Counted from the first letter of the stretch, positions 20,738 through 29,154 are shown. The stretch: 32,311 bases of DNA from Muribaculaceae bacterium Isolate-104 (HZI) (GCA_003762715.1 RIBJ01000050.1:1-32311); one strand, 5' to 3'. The notes: generated by a model not told the origin, from the letters alone. Translations and numbers: made by a program.

Positions 20738-20909
20738 TGTTTTGCAAAAATGTTGTTTTTGTTTGCTTGGTTGCTGCTTCTTTAATCTTCAACGGCGTTC
20801 TCTCACGCCATTTACTCAACCGGTGAATTAGCCTTCCAATTAATCAAAAACTAAGTTTGATAACTCGTTTTTCTGATCTCTTTGTTTGGGTTTGTCTTAG
20901 TAAGACAGC
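20738..20909 (-). promoter_or_regulatory. rpsL-rpsG intergenic leader
   Basis: This 172 nt gap is A/T-rich. On the minus-strand RNA a small hairpin GGCGT/ACGCC (plus 20805-20809 with 20794-20798) lies ~57 nt before the rpsG ATG. No complete Bacteroidetes promoter is present; the nearest match (TAGTTTTTG) has a wrong spacing. In E. coli S7 binds the corresponding gap, so a regulatory role is plausible but unproven. Confidence 0.35.
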
Positions 20910-21293
20910 TTATTTCTTAGCTGCTTTGGGACGCTTTGCTCCGTATTTGCTGCGACGCTGGGTACGGTCTTTAACACCGCTGGTATCAAGCGTGCCGCGA
21001 ACAATGTGGTAGCGCACACCGGGCAGGTCTTTCACACGACCGCCACGAACAAGCACAATCGAGTGTTCCTGCAGATTGTGACCTTCGCCGGGAATGTAGC
21101 TGTTCACCTCTTTGCCGTTGGTAAGTCTCACACGAGCCACCTTACGCATGGCTGAGTTAGGCTTTTTGGGGGTAGTGGTGTAAACGCGCACACACACGCC
21201 GCGACGCTGAGGACACGAATCCAGCGCAGGCGATTTGCTCTTGTCTTCGAGAGCCACACGTCCTTTTCTTACTAATTGCTGAATGGTTGGCAT
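20910..21293 (-). CDS. rpsL: 30S ribosomal protein S12
   Basis: A 127-residue S12 of the decoding centre. [53 protein letters not shown] and [20 protein letters not shown] are diagnostic. The lysines that affect streptomycin response are the ancestral ones ([18 protein letters not shown]), so no resistance change is visible. It is the first gene of the supercluster. Confidence 0.98.
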   Translation of the reverse strand: MPTIQQLVRKGRVALEDKSKSPALDSCPQRRGVCVRVYTTTPKKPNSAMRKVARVRLTNGKEVNSYIPGEGHNLQEHSIVLVRGGRVKDLPGVRYHIVRGTLDTSGVKDRTQRRSKYGAKRPKAAKK

Positions 21294-21418
21294 CTTAGTT
21301 CTTGTTTTTACTTATCGTTTTACTTATGGTTATTCTTTCTTTGCGCCAATCAACCCACACACCCAAGCCACTGAACCATAATAGATTAGCGAACCATAGG
21401 CGCTCTTCAGGCTGAAAA
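21294..21418 (-). promoter_or_regulatory. rpsL leader with repeats and closing helix
   Basis: About 125 nt separate the inferred transcription start from the rpsL ATG. It holds two copies of GAACCATA (21373-21380, 21391-21398), two of TTTTACTTAT (21306-21315, 21318-21327), a GCGCC/GGCGC closing helix (21343-21347 with 21399-21403), and a TATGGT (21325-21330) able to pair with either ACCATA copy. A regulatory function is inference. Confidence 0.4.
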
Positions 21419-21424
21419 GCGATG

Positions 21425-21456
21425 CAAAATTACAAACAATTTTTATTATATACAAA
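21425..21456 (-). promoter_or_regulatory. Main promoter of the ribosomal supercluster
   Basis: On the minus strand TTTG (21453-21456), 20-nt spacer, TAATTTTG (21425-21432) is a full match to the Bacteroidetes promoter form. Transcription should begin near 21418. Confidence 0.8.
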
Positions 21457-21658
21457 TATTTCATGCACTGATTTTCAGCCATTTCACAAGCCTACTTTAC
21501 ACTGCCCAGTTCTCCTGACTCCATTCTCTACCGCAGCCGCCGCACCATAAACGTTCTCAAAAGGCAACACCGCATTTTAACCATTATTTTCATAAATAAG
21601 ATTAAAACACCATTCCGCACACTCGTCAAATCCCCTACTCTCCAAAAAAGCAACAAAA
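21457..21658. other. Intergenic spacer between divergent promoters
   Basis: About 200 nt of A/T-rich sequence lies between the rpsL promoter and the promoter of the nucleotidyltransferase-like gene. I see no gene, tRNA, terminator or clear repeat in it. Confidence 0.6.
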
Positions 21659-21691
21659 TTTGGTATTCACGCACCGTTATTATTACATTTG
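21659..21691 (+). promoter_or_regulatory. Promoter of the GlmU-like gene
   Basis: TTTG (21659-21662), 21-nt spacer, TACATTTG (21684-21691) is a full match to the Bacteroidetes promoter. Transcription would start near 21698, so the ATG at 21711 is used and the ATG at 21693 is probably upstream of the transcript. Confidence 0.8.
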
Positions 21692-21710
21692 CATGTCAAT
21701 TCATTTATTT

Positions 21711-22880
21711 ATGCTGAACATCATCCTCAAAGACTGCCAGCCTACACGCGACAACCTGCTCCCGCTCGCTTTCACCAGACCGGTGGCTGACCTCCGCACT
21801 GGCATACTCACAATCCGCGAAAAATGGGAAACCATGCTTCCCGGAGTCTACTCATACCTCACTCTTGACTACCTGTCAAGAAAATACCCGTGCATTAACA
21901 ACCCTGAAGGGGACAACATAATCATTTCCGCCCACTACCTGCCCACCCCTAATATAATAAGGTGTATAAAAAAACTCCAGCCGGGCGAGGCTATAACCTA
22001 CAACGGTGAGATTATTGCCGCAAGAGGAGCGGTTGACTCCACGCCCGCACTCTTGACAGAAATTGACGAAATACCGCCGGTCATCAAAAACCTCTACGAC
22101 CTGTTCCTGCTCAACGGCATTGCCATTGAATTTGATTTCAACCTCATCACCAAGGGCAGAACCTCCGCACCCCTGAGCACCACAAACACAATAATAGGCG
22201 ACCCCGGCAAGATATTCATTGAGGAAGATGCCACAGTCGAAGGCGTCACCATAAACGCCAAGGGAGGTCCGGTGTACATAGGCAAAGGTGCCGAAATCAT
22301 GGAAGGTTCATGCATCAGAGGCCCGTTTGCCCTATGCGACCACTCGGAAGTAAAGATGGGAGCCAAGATATTCGGAGCGACAACCGTCGGTCCTCACTGC
22401 AAGGTTGGCGGAGAAATCAGCAACACAGTATTCATAGGCTACTCAAACAAAGCTCACGACGGATTCATCGGCAACGCGGTCATCGGAGAATGGTGCAACC
22501 TTGCGGCTGGATGCGTTGTGTCAAACCTTAAGAACGACTACTCCGAAGTAAAGCTGTGGAACTACCCCGCAAGGCGGTTCCTCCGCACCGGTCTGCAGTT
22601 CTGCGGACTCTTCATGGGCGACCACTCCAAAACCGGCATAAACACAATGATAAACACCGCGACTGTTGTCGGCGTGGGGGTAAACCTGCATGGTGCCGGC
22701 TATCCGCGCAATTTTGTACCCTCGTTCATGGAAGGCTCCGCCGCCGGGCTGTACGAAGTTCCGGCAAGCAAATTTCTTGACACTGCACGAAAAGTTATGG
22801 CTCGCCGCAACATTACGCTGTCGCAGGTCGACGCCGACATATTCGAGACACTATACAAAATTACCGACGATTTCAAGTAA
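21711..22880 (+). CDS. GlmU-like putative sugar nucleotidyltransferase
   Basis: A 389-residue protein of the NTP_transf_4/GlmU-like family known mainly from Bacteroidetes. The N-terminus MLNIILKDCQ, then LPLAFTRPVADLRTGILTIR, is characteristic. The C-terminal half (from about residue 160) shows hexapeptide-type repeats (VEGVTINAKGGPVYIGKGAE, then CKVGGEISNTVFIG) forming a left-handed beta-helix. It probably makes an activated sugar for envelope glycans, but substrate cannot be told. The start is set by the promoter: transcription near 21698 leaves a ~13 nt leader. It converges on the antiporter with a 5 nt gap and no terminator visible between. Confidence 0.88.
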   Translation: MLNIILKDCQPTRDNLLPLAFTRPVADLRTGILTIREKWETMLPGVYSYLTLDYLSRKYPCINNPEGDNIIISAHYLPTPNIIRCIKKLQPGEAITYNGEIIAARGAVDSTPALLTEIDEIPPVIKNLYDLFLLNGIAIEFDFNLITKGRTSAPLSTTNTIIGDPGKIFIEEDATVEGVTINAKGGPVYIGKGAEIMEGSCIRGPFALCDHSEVKMGAKIFGATTVGPHCKVGGEISNTVFIGYSNKAHDGFIGNAVIGEWCNLAAGCVVSNLKNDYSEVKLWNYPARRFLRTGLQFCGLFMGDHSKTGINTMINTATVVGVGVNLHGAGYPRNFVPSFMEGSAAGLYEVPASKFLDTARKVMARRNITLSQVDADIFETLYKITDDFK

Positions 22881-22885
22881 CCGCC

Positions 22886-25063
22886 TCAGAAATCCATTCC
22901 CGATTTGTGCTCCCGGTGCGCAATCTTCCTGCCCAGCTGCTTTCCGCCCTTGTACACCGCCCTGAGGCGCAGCCACAACGGCGACGGCGCCGAAACAATG
23001 TCTGTCGACAGAGTTTCCGCCATTGTCATGATATCGCTGGACTCTCCGAACTGTTCCGGATAAATCACCATTAGATTATGTCTGGAAAAATACTTCTGCA
23101 AAAACTCCGGAAGCGCATCCATATCGCTGCTGTGACTCAGCGACGCCCGTCGTGCATTCACTATCACGAGCAAATCCTCATCCCCTATTCTGTTGGACAT
23201 TATTATAAAATCGTCCCACTGCTCCATTAAGCGGTATTCCGCCCTCACATCATAGCGCCGACCGGCAATCACCGTGGCTATAGCCTGCTTTGTCGCGGTT
23301 GTGCCACAGAACACCACACGACATCCGAGCTGACCGGCAAGACTCGCCAATGCGCCTACCCAGGCGGTAAATCCCGTTTCGTACTGCGCATTGTCAGGCA
23401 CAGCCACCACAATACGGCGCACAGTATTCACCGGAATAAAACAACGGCTTATCACCACCATCCTGTGGGTAGCCCTCAGCAATTTGATCAGCTTGTCACC
23501 GAAAAATGAATCTATAATATTTGTCCGCCGGTGCAGTCCGATAATAACACGGTCAATATCCCGTTCCTCTATCGTATTCACCACACCGGTAACAAAATTC
23601 ATGTCATAGCGCTCAAGCGGAGTCAGACTCTCGTCCACACTCGCCGCGGCCTGCTCTGCCACATCAAGCGAGTTTCGCCCGATTGCCCGCGACGACGCGC
23701 TGTTGTCATTCCTCACATGAAGCGCAAACACCTCGCCGGGACGGTTTCCTTTCATCAGCAGAGCCAAATCCACAAGCTCCTGAGCCGTCAGCGGATTTGC
23801 CACAGGTATCAGCACATTCCCCTTGCGCCCCTTGGTGGATTCATCTGCGACACTCTCGTCGCCGAGCATCTCCACTTTAAGTTTCTGCGCCGCCCTCGAT
23901 GTTCCGAGCGACGAAACCGTACAGGTAACAAGAATCATCACAATGGTGCCGTTGAGTATCACCTCGTCAAACAGCCCCATGCCGTAGCCTATCGTCACAA
24001 CGGCAAGAGCTACCGCGGTGTGTGCGTTGCTCAGCTGGTAGATAATCGAGCGGTCAAGACCCTTCATGCCGAAAGTCTTCTGGGTGAGCCATGCAGCAAA
24101 CCACTTGGAACTCATGGCAACCGCGCTCATCACCCCGGCTACATAAAGAGTGCCCCAGCCGCGTGTAACAACTCCGATATTTATCATCATACCCACACCT
24201 ATCAGAAAATAAGGTATGAAGATTGCGTTGCCCACAAACTCTATGCGGCTCATCAGCGGAGACTTGCCGGGGATATACCGGTTCAGAACAAGACCTGAAT
24301 AAAACGCGCCGAAAACACCCTCTATCCCCGCAAACGACGCAAGCTGCGCCGCAAGAAACATCATTGCGAGAACATAGATAAACTGGAGTATATTGTCATT
24401 CCACTTCCGGAAAAACCACCGCGTAACCCTCGGATAGACATACGCCACCGCTATACAGTAGAAAGCAAGACTGCCAAGCAGCCCAAGCGTGCCGCCGATA
24501 CGGAATTCTCCCTGACGAAACACACCCACCACCGCCGCAAGCACTATCAGCGAGCCGAGCACAGTGAATATCGTTCCGGCTATAGCCACCACCACCGGAG
24601 CGCTGCGGGTCAGCCCGAAGCGCGACACTATCGGATAGGCGATAAGGGTGTGCGCGGCAAACATCGACGCCAAAAGCACCGACGCCAGCAAATCCACACC
24701 CAGCAGAGTGTACGACACCAGCGTACCCGCAACCATAGGCACCGCAAAAGTATACGCTCCGAACACAAGCCCCTTGCGTATATTCTTCTTCAGGTGATAC
24801 ATGTCTATCTCTATGCCCGCAAGAAACATTAGATACAGAATACCCACCTGACCGAAAACCTCGAAACTCATGTCGCGGGCAAGAAGGTTCACCCCGTAGG
24901 GACCAACCGCCACACCCGCCACTATCAGCCCGATAACATACGGTATCTTGAGTTTGTTAAGCAGTATCGGCGTAACAAGAATAATCAGCAGCACCGCCAG
25001 AAATATGGTTAGCGGTGCTGTGATTATAGGTGCCGTAGCCTGTATTGCCGGTACTGCCGTCAT
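22886..25063 (-). CDS. CPA2-type cation:proton antiporter with C-terminal USP-like domains
   Basis: A 725-residue inner-membrane protein. Residues ~15-390 hold about twelve hydrophobic segments of a Na+/H+ exchanger domain (YVIGLIVAGVAVGPYG, HTLIAYPIVSRFG, EGVFGAFYSGLVLNRYIPG). Residues ~415-560 and ~562-725 resemble two universal-stress-like domains that may sense nucleotides. In the helix following HTLIAYPIVSRFG, where I recall relatives carrying GTIITDTAAL, this protein reads GTIFTVLGSL, so the expected ion-binding Asp is Val168. It may therefore transport differently or act as a sensor. It starts 9 nt after the asd stop, so the two are probably co-transcribed. Confidence 0.87.
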   Translation of the reverse strand: MTAVPAIQATAPIITAPLTIFLAVLLIILVTPILLNKLKIPYVIGLIVAGVAVGPYGVNLLARDMSFEVFGQVGILYLMFLAGIEIDMYHLKKNIRKGLVFGAYTFAVPMVAGTLVSYTLLGVDLLASVLLASMFAAHTLIAYPIVSRFGLTRSAPVVVAIAGTIFTVLGSLIVLAAVVGVFRQGEFRIGGTLGLLGSLAFYCIAVAYVYPRVTRWFFRKWNDNILQFIYVLAMMFLAAQLASFAGIEGVFGAFYSGLVLNRYIPGKSPLMSRIEFVGNAIFIPYFLIGVGMMINIGVVTRGWGTLYVAGVMSAVAMSSKWFAAWLTQKTFGMKGLDRSIIYQLSNAHTAVALAVVTIGYGMGLFDEVILNGTIVMILVTCTVSSLGTSRAAQKLKVEMLGDESVADESTKGRKGNVLIPVANPLTAQELVDLALLMKGNRPGEVFALHVRNDNSASSRAIGRNSLDVAEQAAASVDESLTPLERYDMNFVTGVVNTIEERDIDRVIIGLHRRTNIIDSFFGDKLIKLLRATHRMVVISRCFIPVNTVRRIVVAVPDNAQYETGFTAWVGALASLAGQLGCRVVFCGTTATKQAIATVIAGRRYDVRAEYRLMEQWDDFIIMSNRIGDEDLLVIVNARRASLSHSSDMDALPEFLQKYFSRHNLMVIYPEQFGESSDIMTMAETLSTDIVSAPSPLWLRLRAVYKGGKQLGRKIAHREHKSGMDF

Positions 25064-25072
25064 TGCAGGTCG

Positions 25073-26086
25073 TTATTTTTTCCAGCCGTGGGCTATCATA
25101 TACTGCGCTATCTGCACAGCGTTCAGTGCCGCGCCCTTCTTTATCTGGTCGCCGACAATCCAGAACGACAGTCCGTTTTCGTTGGCTATGTCTTTTCTTA
25201 TCCTGCCCACATACACAGGGTCCTTGCCTGCCACAAACAAAGGCATCGGATACTTCTTTTCCGAGGGAGCGTCGACAACAACCAGCCCTTCGCCTGCCTC
25301 AAACACCTTGCGCGCTTCCTCCACGCTCACAGGCTTTTCGGTCTCGATCCACACAGCCTCCGAATGGGCGCGGAGCACAGGCACCCTCACACACATGGCG
25401 CTAACCTGAATGTCTGGCTCGTGCATGATTTTCTTTGTTTCGTTGAACATCTTCATCTCCTCCTTGGTGTAGCCGTTGTCGGTAAACACATCCACATGAG
25501 GGATAAGATTGTAGGCAAGCTGATACGCAAACTTCTCCACTGTCGGTTCCTCGCCGCGCACAAGCTGCGCGTTCTGCTCCTCAAGCTCAGCCATAGCGGT
25601 GGCGCCGGCTCCGGAAGCAGCCTGATAGGTTGCCACATGCACTCGCTTGATTTTGCTGATGTCGTTGATAGGCTTGAGCGCCACAACCATCTGTATGGTG
25701 GTGCAGTTGGGATTGGCTATGATGCCGCGCGGAGCGTTAAACGCATCCTCGCCGTTCACTTCCGGCACCACAAGAGGCACATCCTTGTCCATTCTGAAAG
25801 CGCTCGAATTGTCTATCATAAGAGCGCCGTGGCGTGTGATTGTCTCGGCAAACTCCACAGATGTGCTGCCGCCCGCCGACACAAACGCTACATCAACACC
25901 CTTGAAATCGTCATTGTGCTTAAGCTCCTTGACTGTGTACTCCTTGCCGCGGAATGTATATTTGCGTCCTGCGCTCCTCTGCGAGCCGAAAAGCGTCAGT
26001 TCGTCTATTGGAAAATTCTGTTCGTCGAGCACCCGGAGGAACTCCTGTCCCACTGCTCCGCTCGCTCCTACTATCGCTACATTCAT
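25073..26086 (-). CDS. asd: Aspartate-semialdehyde dehydrogenase
   Basis: A 337-residue NADPH-dependent enzyme making aspartate 4-semialdehyde for Lys/DAP, Thr and Met. It has the nucleotide-binding [14 protein letters not shown] at residues 7-20, the nucleophile Cys128 in [19 protein letters not shown], and the catalytic His241 in [14 protein letters not shown]. Length is usual. It lies 67 nt after metK on the same strand with only a -7-like element between, and just before the antiporter gene. DAP supply makes it probably essential for cell-wall synthesis. Confidence 0.97.
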   Translation of the reverse strand: MNVAIVGASGAVGQEFLRVLDEQNFPIDELTLFGSQRSAGRKYTFRGKEYTVKELKHNDDFKGVDVAFVSAGGSTSVEFAETITRHGALMIDNSSAFRMDKDVPLVVPEVNGEDAFNAPRGIIANPNCTTIQMVVALKPINDISKIKRVHVATYQAASGAGATAMAELEEQNAQLVRGEEPTVEKFAYQLAYNLIPHVDVFTDNGYTKEEMKMFNETKKIMHEPDIQVSAMCVRVPVLRAHSEAVWIETEKPVSVEEARKVFEAGEGLVVVDAPSEKKYPMPLFVAGKDPVYVGRIRKDIANENGLSFWIVGDQIKKGAALNAVQIAQYMIAHGWKK

Positions 26087-26120
26087 TGCCGTAAATCGTA
26101 TATGAAATTAAATTTTATTG

Positions 26121-26128
26121 CAAAATTA
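26121..26128 (-). promoter_or_regulatory. Possible asd promoter, -7 element
   Basis: TAATTTTG on the minus strand fits TAnnTTTG, with transcription expected near 26114, ~28 nt before the asd ATG. No good TTTG is present at -33 (sequence around 26149 is CAGG on the plus strand), so it may be weak and asd may also depend on read-through from metK. Confidence 0.45.
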
Positions 26129-26153
26129 TTAAATTATGGGAATCAGGCTCACT

Positions 26154-27449
26154 CTACAGCCCGAATTCCTTTCTCACTGCGTCCACCATGTCAAGTTTTT
26201 CCCAGCTGAACAGCTCCACACGCAGGGTCACCTTCGCGCCCTCGGGTCCGAACTGCTTCTCCACAACCTCGGGATGTCTGCCCATGTGTCCGTAGGCGGC
26301 TGTCTCCTCATATATCGGAGCGCGCAGCTTAAACCTGCTTTCAATCGCATGAGGGCGCATGTCAAACAGGCTCTTCACCTTTTCCGAAATCTCGCCGTCG
26401 GTCAGGTTCACATTCGCGGTGCCGCGGGTATTGACATAAAGGCTCACCGGCTCTGCCACACCTATGGCGTATGCCACCTGCACAAGCGCCTCGCGGGCTA
26501 CCCCTGCTGCAACAAGATTTTTCGCTATGTGGCGGGCTGCATAGGCTGCCGAGCGGTCTACCTTCGACGGGTCCTTGCCCGAAAACGCGCCGCCGCCGTG
26601 GGCGCCTCTGCCGCCGTATGTGTCCACAACTATCTTTCTGCCGGTAAGACCGGTGTCGCCGTGGGGTCCGCCGATTACAAACTTGCCGGTGGGGTTCACA
26701 AGAAGCACAAGCTCGCTGTCAAACATCTCGCGCACCTTTTCGGGCAGCTGGGCTATGACACGCGGCAGCAATATGGTTCTTATATCCTCCCTGATTCTCT
26801 CAAGCATCTCGCGGTCGGCTTCTTCCTGGCTCTTGCCCTCGCCGGCGCGCACAAACTCTTCATGCTGGGTCGACACCACTATGGTGTGAATTCTCACCGG
26901 CTGATGCTCGGGAGTGTACTCGACTGTCACCTGGCTCTTGGCGTCAGGGCGCAGGTAAGGCATCACATCACCCTCGCGGCGTATCTTCGCAAGCTCTCGC
27001 AGCAGCAGGTGGCTCAGGTCAAGCGCTATCGGCATATAATTGGAAGTCTCGTCACAGGCGTAGCCAAACATCATGCCCTGGTCGCCGGCGCCCTGCTCCT
27101 CTTCTTTGGCGCGCTCAACGCCTCGGTTGATGTCGGGACTCTGCTCGTGCAGCGCCGACAGCACTCCGCAAGCCTGCGCGTCAAACTTTAGCTCGCTGCT
27201 GTTGTAGCCTATCCTGTCTATGACGCGGCGCACAGTGCTCGTCAGGTCTACATACGCCGAGCTTTTGACCTCGCCTGCCACCACTACCTGACCGGTAGTT
27301 ACCAGTGTTTCACACGCAACTTTGCTGCTCGGGTCCTGCGCCAGAAACTCATCAAGCACAGCATCCGAAATCTGGTCAGCAACCTTGTCGGGATGACCCT
27401 CGGACACAGACTCCGAGGTAAACAGATAGTTCTTTGCTTCTTCTTTCAT
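26154..27449 (-). CDS. metK: S-adenosylmethionine synthetase
   Basis: A 431-residue enzyme converting Met and ATP to SAM, phosphate and pyrophosphate. Motifs are [20 protein letters not shown] (N-terminus, about 14-33), [32 protein letters not shown] (central) and [20 protein letters not shown]. It is longer than the ~385-residue E. coli enzyme but, from memory, typical of Bacteroidetes. The gene is preceded by a 220 nt leader with a SAM-I-like aptamer and an intrinsic terminator, so it is probably repressed by its own product. Confidence 0.98.
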   Translation of the reverse strand: MKEEAKNYLFTSESVSEGHPDKVADQISDAVLDEFLAQDPSSKVACETLVTTGQVVVAGEVKSSAYVDLTSTVRRVIDRIGYNSSELKFDAQACGVLSALHEQSPDINRGVERAKEEEQGAGDQGMMFGYACDETSNYMPIALDLSHLLLRELAKIRREGDVMPYLRPDAKSQVTVEYTPEHQPVRIHTIVVSTQHEEFVRAGEGKSQEEADREMLERIREDIRTILLPRVIAQLPEKVREMFDSELVLLVNPTGKFVIGGPHGDTGLTGRKIVVDTYGGRGAHGGGAFSGKDPSKVDRSAAYAARHIAKNLVAAGVAREALVQVAYAIGVAEPVSLYVNTRGTANVNLTDGEISEKVKSLFDMRPHAIESRFKLRAPIYEETAAYGHMGRHPEVVEKQFGPEGAKVTLRVELFSWEKLDMVDAVRKEFGL

Positions 27450-27483
27450 TGTAATTCGGTCTATGTTTTGTTCGGATAACCAT

Positions 27484-27534
27484 AAAAAAAAAATCGCCTC
27501 CGCTGCCGAGTGGACTCACTCTCCGGCGGATGCG
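27484..27534 (-). terminator. Intrinsic terminator within the metK leader
   Basis: A long imperfect hairpin (minus-strand arms about 27517-27534 and 27495-27512, four mismatches in 18 positions) is followed directly by nine to ten U residues. It sits upstream of the metK ATG, so it acts as a conditional terminator under the adjacent aptamer. The leader's CGGAT (27666-27670 region) can pair with ATCCG in the hairpin's first arm, a possible antiterminator. Confidence 0.8.
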
Positions 27535-27549
27535 TTTCTCGCACACAAT

Positions 27550-27671
27550 GCTTGTCTGGTTCCGTTACCGGGGCAATGCCCGGCTTTTGCGGTTTTAGCA
27601 TTTTTTCGAGTGGTTGCAAGCAGCCAAATTTCTCCACTGTCACAGCTTCGGGTTTCTCTCCGAATCCGTTT
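27550..27671 (-). ncRNA. SAM-I-like (S-box) riboswitch controlling metK
   Basis: The minus-strand leader contains GTGGAG (27632-27637), TTGCAACCA (27611-27619) and TGCTAAAACCG (27590-27600), in the order and spacing of the SAM-I core, where the family has GGUGGAGG, GGCAACC and GGUGCUAAAUCC. A P4-like hairpin CCGGG/CCCGG (27579-27583 with 27568-27572) follows. P1 is weak: GCTGT with ACAAGC. Its place between a consensus promoter and a terminator, before metK, agrees with a SAM sensor. It is a divergent member, similar to others I recall from Bacteroidetes; no covariance search was run. Confidence 0.75.
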
Positions 27672-27677
27672 CGGCGG

Positions 27678-27709
27678 CAAAATTACACCTCCTCGCGCTA
27701 ATATCCAAA
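27678..27709 (-). promoter_or_regulatory. metK promoter
   Basis: On the minus strand TTTG (27706-27709), 20-nt spacer, TAATTTTG (27678-27685) fully match the Bacteroidetes promoter. Transcription should start near 27671, so the riboswitch begins almost at the 5' end. Confidence 0.8.
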
Positions 27710-27732
27710 TAATTCACCCCATTTAACACTAA

Positions 27733-27763
27733 CAGGGAGCCACACCATGTGCGCGGCTCCCTG
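27733..27763 (-). terminator. Terminator after the BF3164-type lipoprotein gene
   Basis: A perfect 9-bp stem CAGGGAGCC/GGCTCCCTG (27733-27741 with 27755-27763) lies 28 nt beyond the lipoprotein stop. The U-tract on the minus strand is poor (TTAGTGTTAAAT), so efficiency may be moderate. Confidence 0.55.
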
Positions 27764-27790
27764 CTGTTCTGTTCTCCGGACTACCCGGTG

Positions 27791-29092
27791 TCACTTGCTC
27801 ACCATTACACAGATCGGATTCGCGTCCGGCGCAAGATTCCTCAGAGGCTCCGGCACCTCCGCTCCCAGATTTGCCTCAAGCCACTTGTCTATGTCGTCAA
27901 CAGTGATTACTCCGAAAAATCTGCCTTGTCCGTCACTTGCCACTGGATAAAAAGGCATGAACCCGCTCAGGTCGTCCTCAAAACCCTTATCTACAGTGGT
28001 TGCCCGCGTTATGCCCGTTTTCTTGTCAAAATAGCCCACATAGCCGGTGTGGCTGTCATCGCCCATCCAGCCCATGCTCGCGCCAAACACCAGATAGTCC
28101 TTGGTCTCGCACATGTCCGACACCAACAGTTTGTCTTTGCCTATGCCCTTGGTGTTCACCTCGCTTGCCACAAGCCGGTTTTCGCCGCAGTCAAATGTAT
28201 AAAGAGGAGTAAAGCTGTTGCGTGTCACAGTGTACACCGTATCTATAAACGGCTCCTTGAAATGCAGCTCGCCGCCGACCTTTCCGAGCCTCGGACACAT
28301 CCATTCCGCGTTATATGTGTGCTTGCGTTCGCCGCCCTGCTCCTCGACCTCAAGAAACAGGTTGACCGAATGCGGCATCACTCCGGTACAGTGCGACAGG
28401 TACGCGGTGCCGTAGTCCAGATAGCTGTCATAGCCCTCCGGCATAGCCTTCACTACCGTGGTGTCGACTCCACCCTCTACCCCGCGCGAATTAAGACCGC
28501 CTGAGTAAATGGTTATCCACATATCCTTGTCAAACTTGTGCAGACGGCTGTCGACACTAACTATAATGGTGTCCATCAGCTGCGAAAGACCGGTAGCCCC
28601 CAATGGAGGAATCTGCGGAAACACACGCCCCTTGTAGCTGCCGTCTACGCCATACGCCTGCATATACATCATCTGACCGTAGCGCTTGAAATAAAGCATA
28701 TTGCCGTCATCGCTCACCAGCGGAAACGGAGTAGAGTAAGCCTCCGGATCCTCGCCCGTGTGACCTATGACCCCCAAAAACCTGCCGTCCATGTCAAAGC
28801 TGAGGCAATTCTGATGTCCCCACCCGTTGGGCGAGAAATTGATTACAAGCAGCCGGTTTTGGGTTGCCATAAAATGCCATGACTCGGGGATAAGGGAACT
28901 GTCGGTTGTCTCAAATGGCACATAACTGATTTTACTGCCGAGATCGGAAACCTTCAGAGTTTCCGGCGAAGACACCGCTTCACCAACCTTGATAACTGTT
29001 TTGTCGCCGTTCAAGGCTCCGCCTGCGGAGCAACCGGCAAGCAACAGCGATGCGACAGCAACCGCTGTTGTGGAGAGAGGTAGTTTTTTCAT
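27791..29092 (-). CDS. BF3164-type TolB-like six-bladed propeller lipoprotein
   Basis: A 433-residue lipoprotein. The signal peptide ends in lipobox LLLAGC with Cys21 as the acylation site, and there is no Asp at +2. The body has spaced beta-rich segments of about 45-60 residues typical of a six-bladed propeller (for example LSFDMDGRFLGVIG, VASDGQGRFFGVITVDDI). I assign it to the BF3164/TolB-like family of Bacteroidetes from memory of such sequences. Function is unknown; a sensing or binding role at the cell envelope is inferred. It is monocistronic, with its own promoter and terminator. Confidence 0.8.
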   Translation of the reverse strand: MKKLPLSTTAVAVASLLLAGCSAGGALNGDKTVIKVGEAVSSPETLKVSDLGSKISYVPFETTDSSLIPESWHFMATQNRLLVINFSPNGWGHQNCLSFDMDGRFLGVIGHTGEDPEAYSTPFPLVSDDGNMLYFKRYGQMMYMQAYGVDGSYKGRVFPQIPPLGATGLSQLMDTIIVSVDSRLHKFDKDMWITIYSGGLNSRGVEGGVDTTVVKAMPEGYDSYLDYGTAYLSHCTGVMPHSVNLFLEVEEQGGERKHTYNAEWMCPRLGKVGGELHFKEPFIDTVYTVTRNSFTPLYTFDCGENRLVASEVNTKGIGKDKLLVSDMCETKDYLVFGASMGWMGDDSHTGYVGYFDKKTGITRATTVDKGFEDDLSGFMPFYPVASDGQGRFFGVITVDDIDKWLEANLGAEVPEPLRNLAPDANPICVMVSK

Positions 29093-29118
29093 TTTGTAAA
29101 TATTGAGGTTTACGGCGG

Positions 29119-29150
29119 CAAAGATAATTAAATAATTTCACCGCCACAAA
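29119..29150 (-). promoter_or_regulatory. Promoter of the BF3164-type lipoprotein gene
   Basis: On the minus strand TTTG (29147-29150), 20-nt spacer, TATCTTTG (29119-29126) fully match. Transcription begins near 29112, about 20 nt before the ATG. It lies back to back with the plus-strand promoter at 29155-29186. Confidence 0.8.
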
Positions 29151-29154
29151 AAAG

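Noticed and set aside
20738-20909. Promoter for rpsG (TAGTTTTTG)
   Set aside because: One base too long between TA and TTTG and no matching -33 at the proper distance.
25088-26209. 373-codon plus-strand open frame opposite asd
   Set aside because: It is the mirror of a well-supported enzyme gene, Cys/His-rich with no domain or signal; a product of codon bias.
26136-27191. 351-codon plus-strand open frame opposite metK
   Set aside because: Lies wholly opposite conserved metK motifs; no start signal or family match.
27461-27643. 60-codon minus-strand frame in the metK leader
   Set aside because: It covers the riboswitch and terminator; the reading frame is explained by RNA structure. A leader peptide is not needed.
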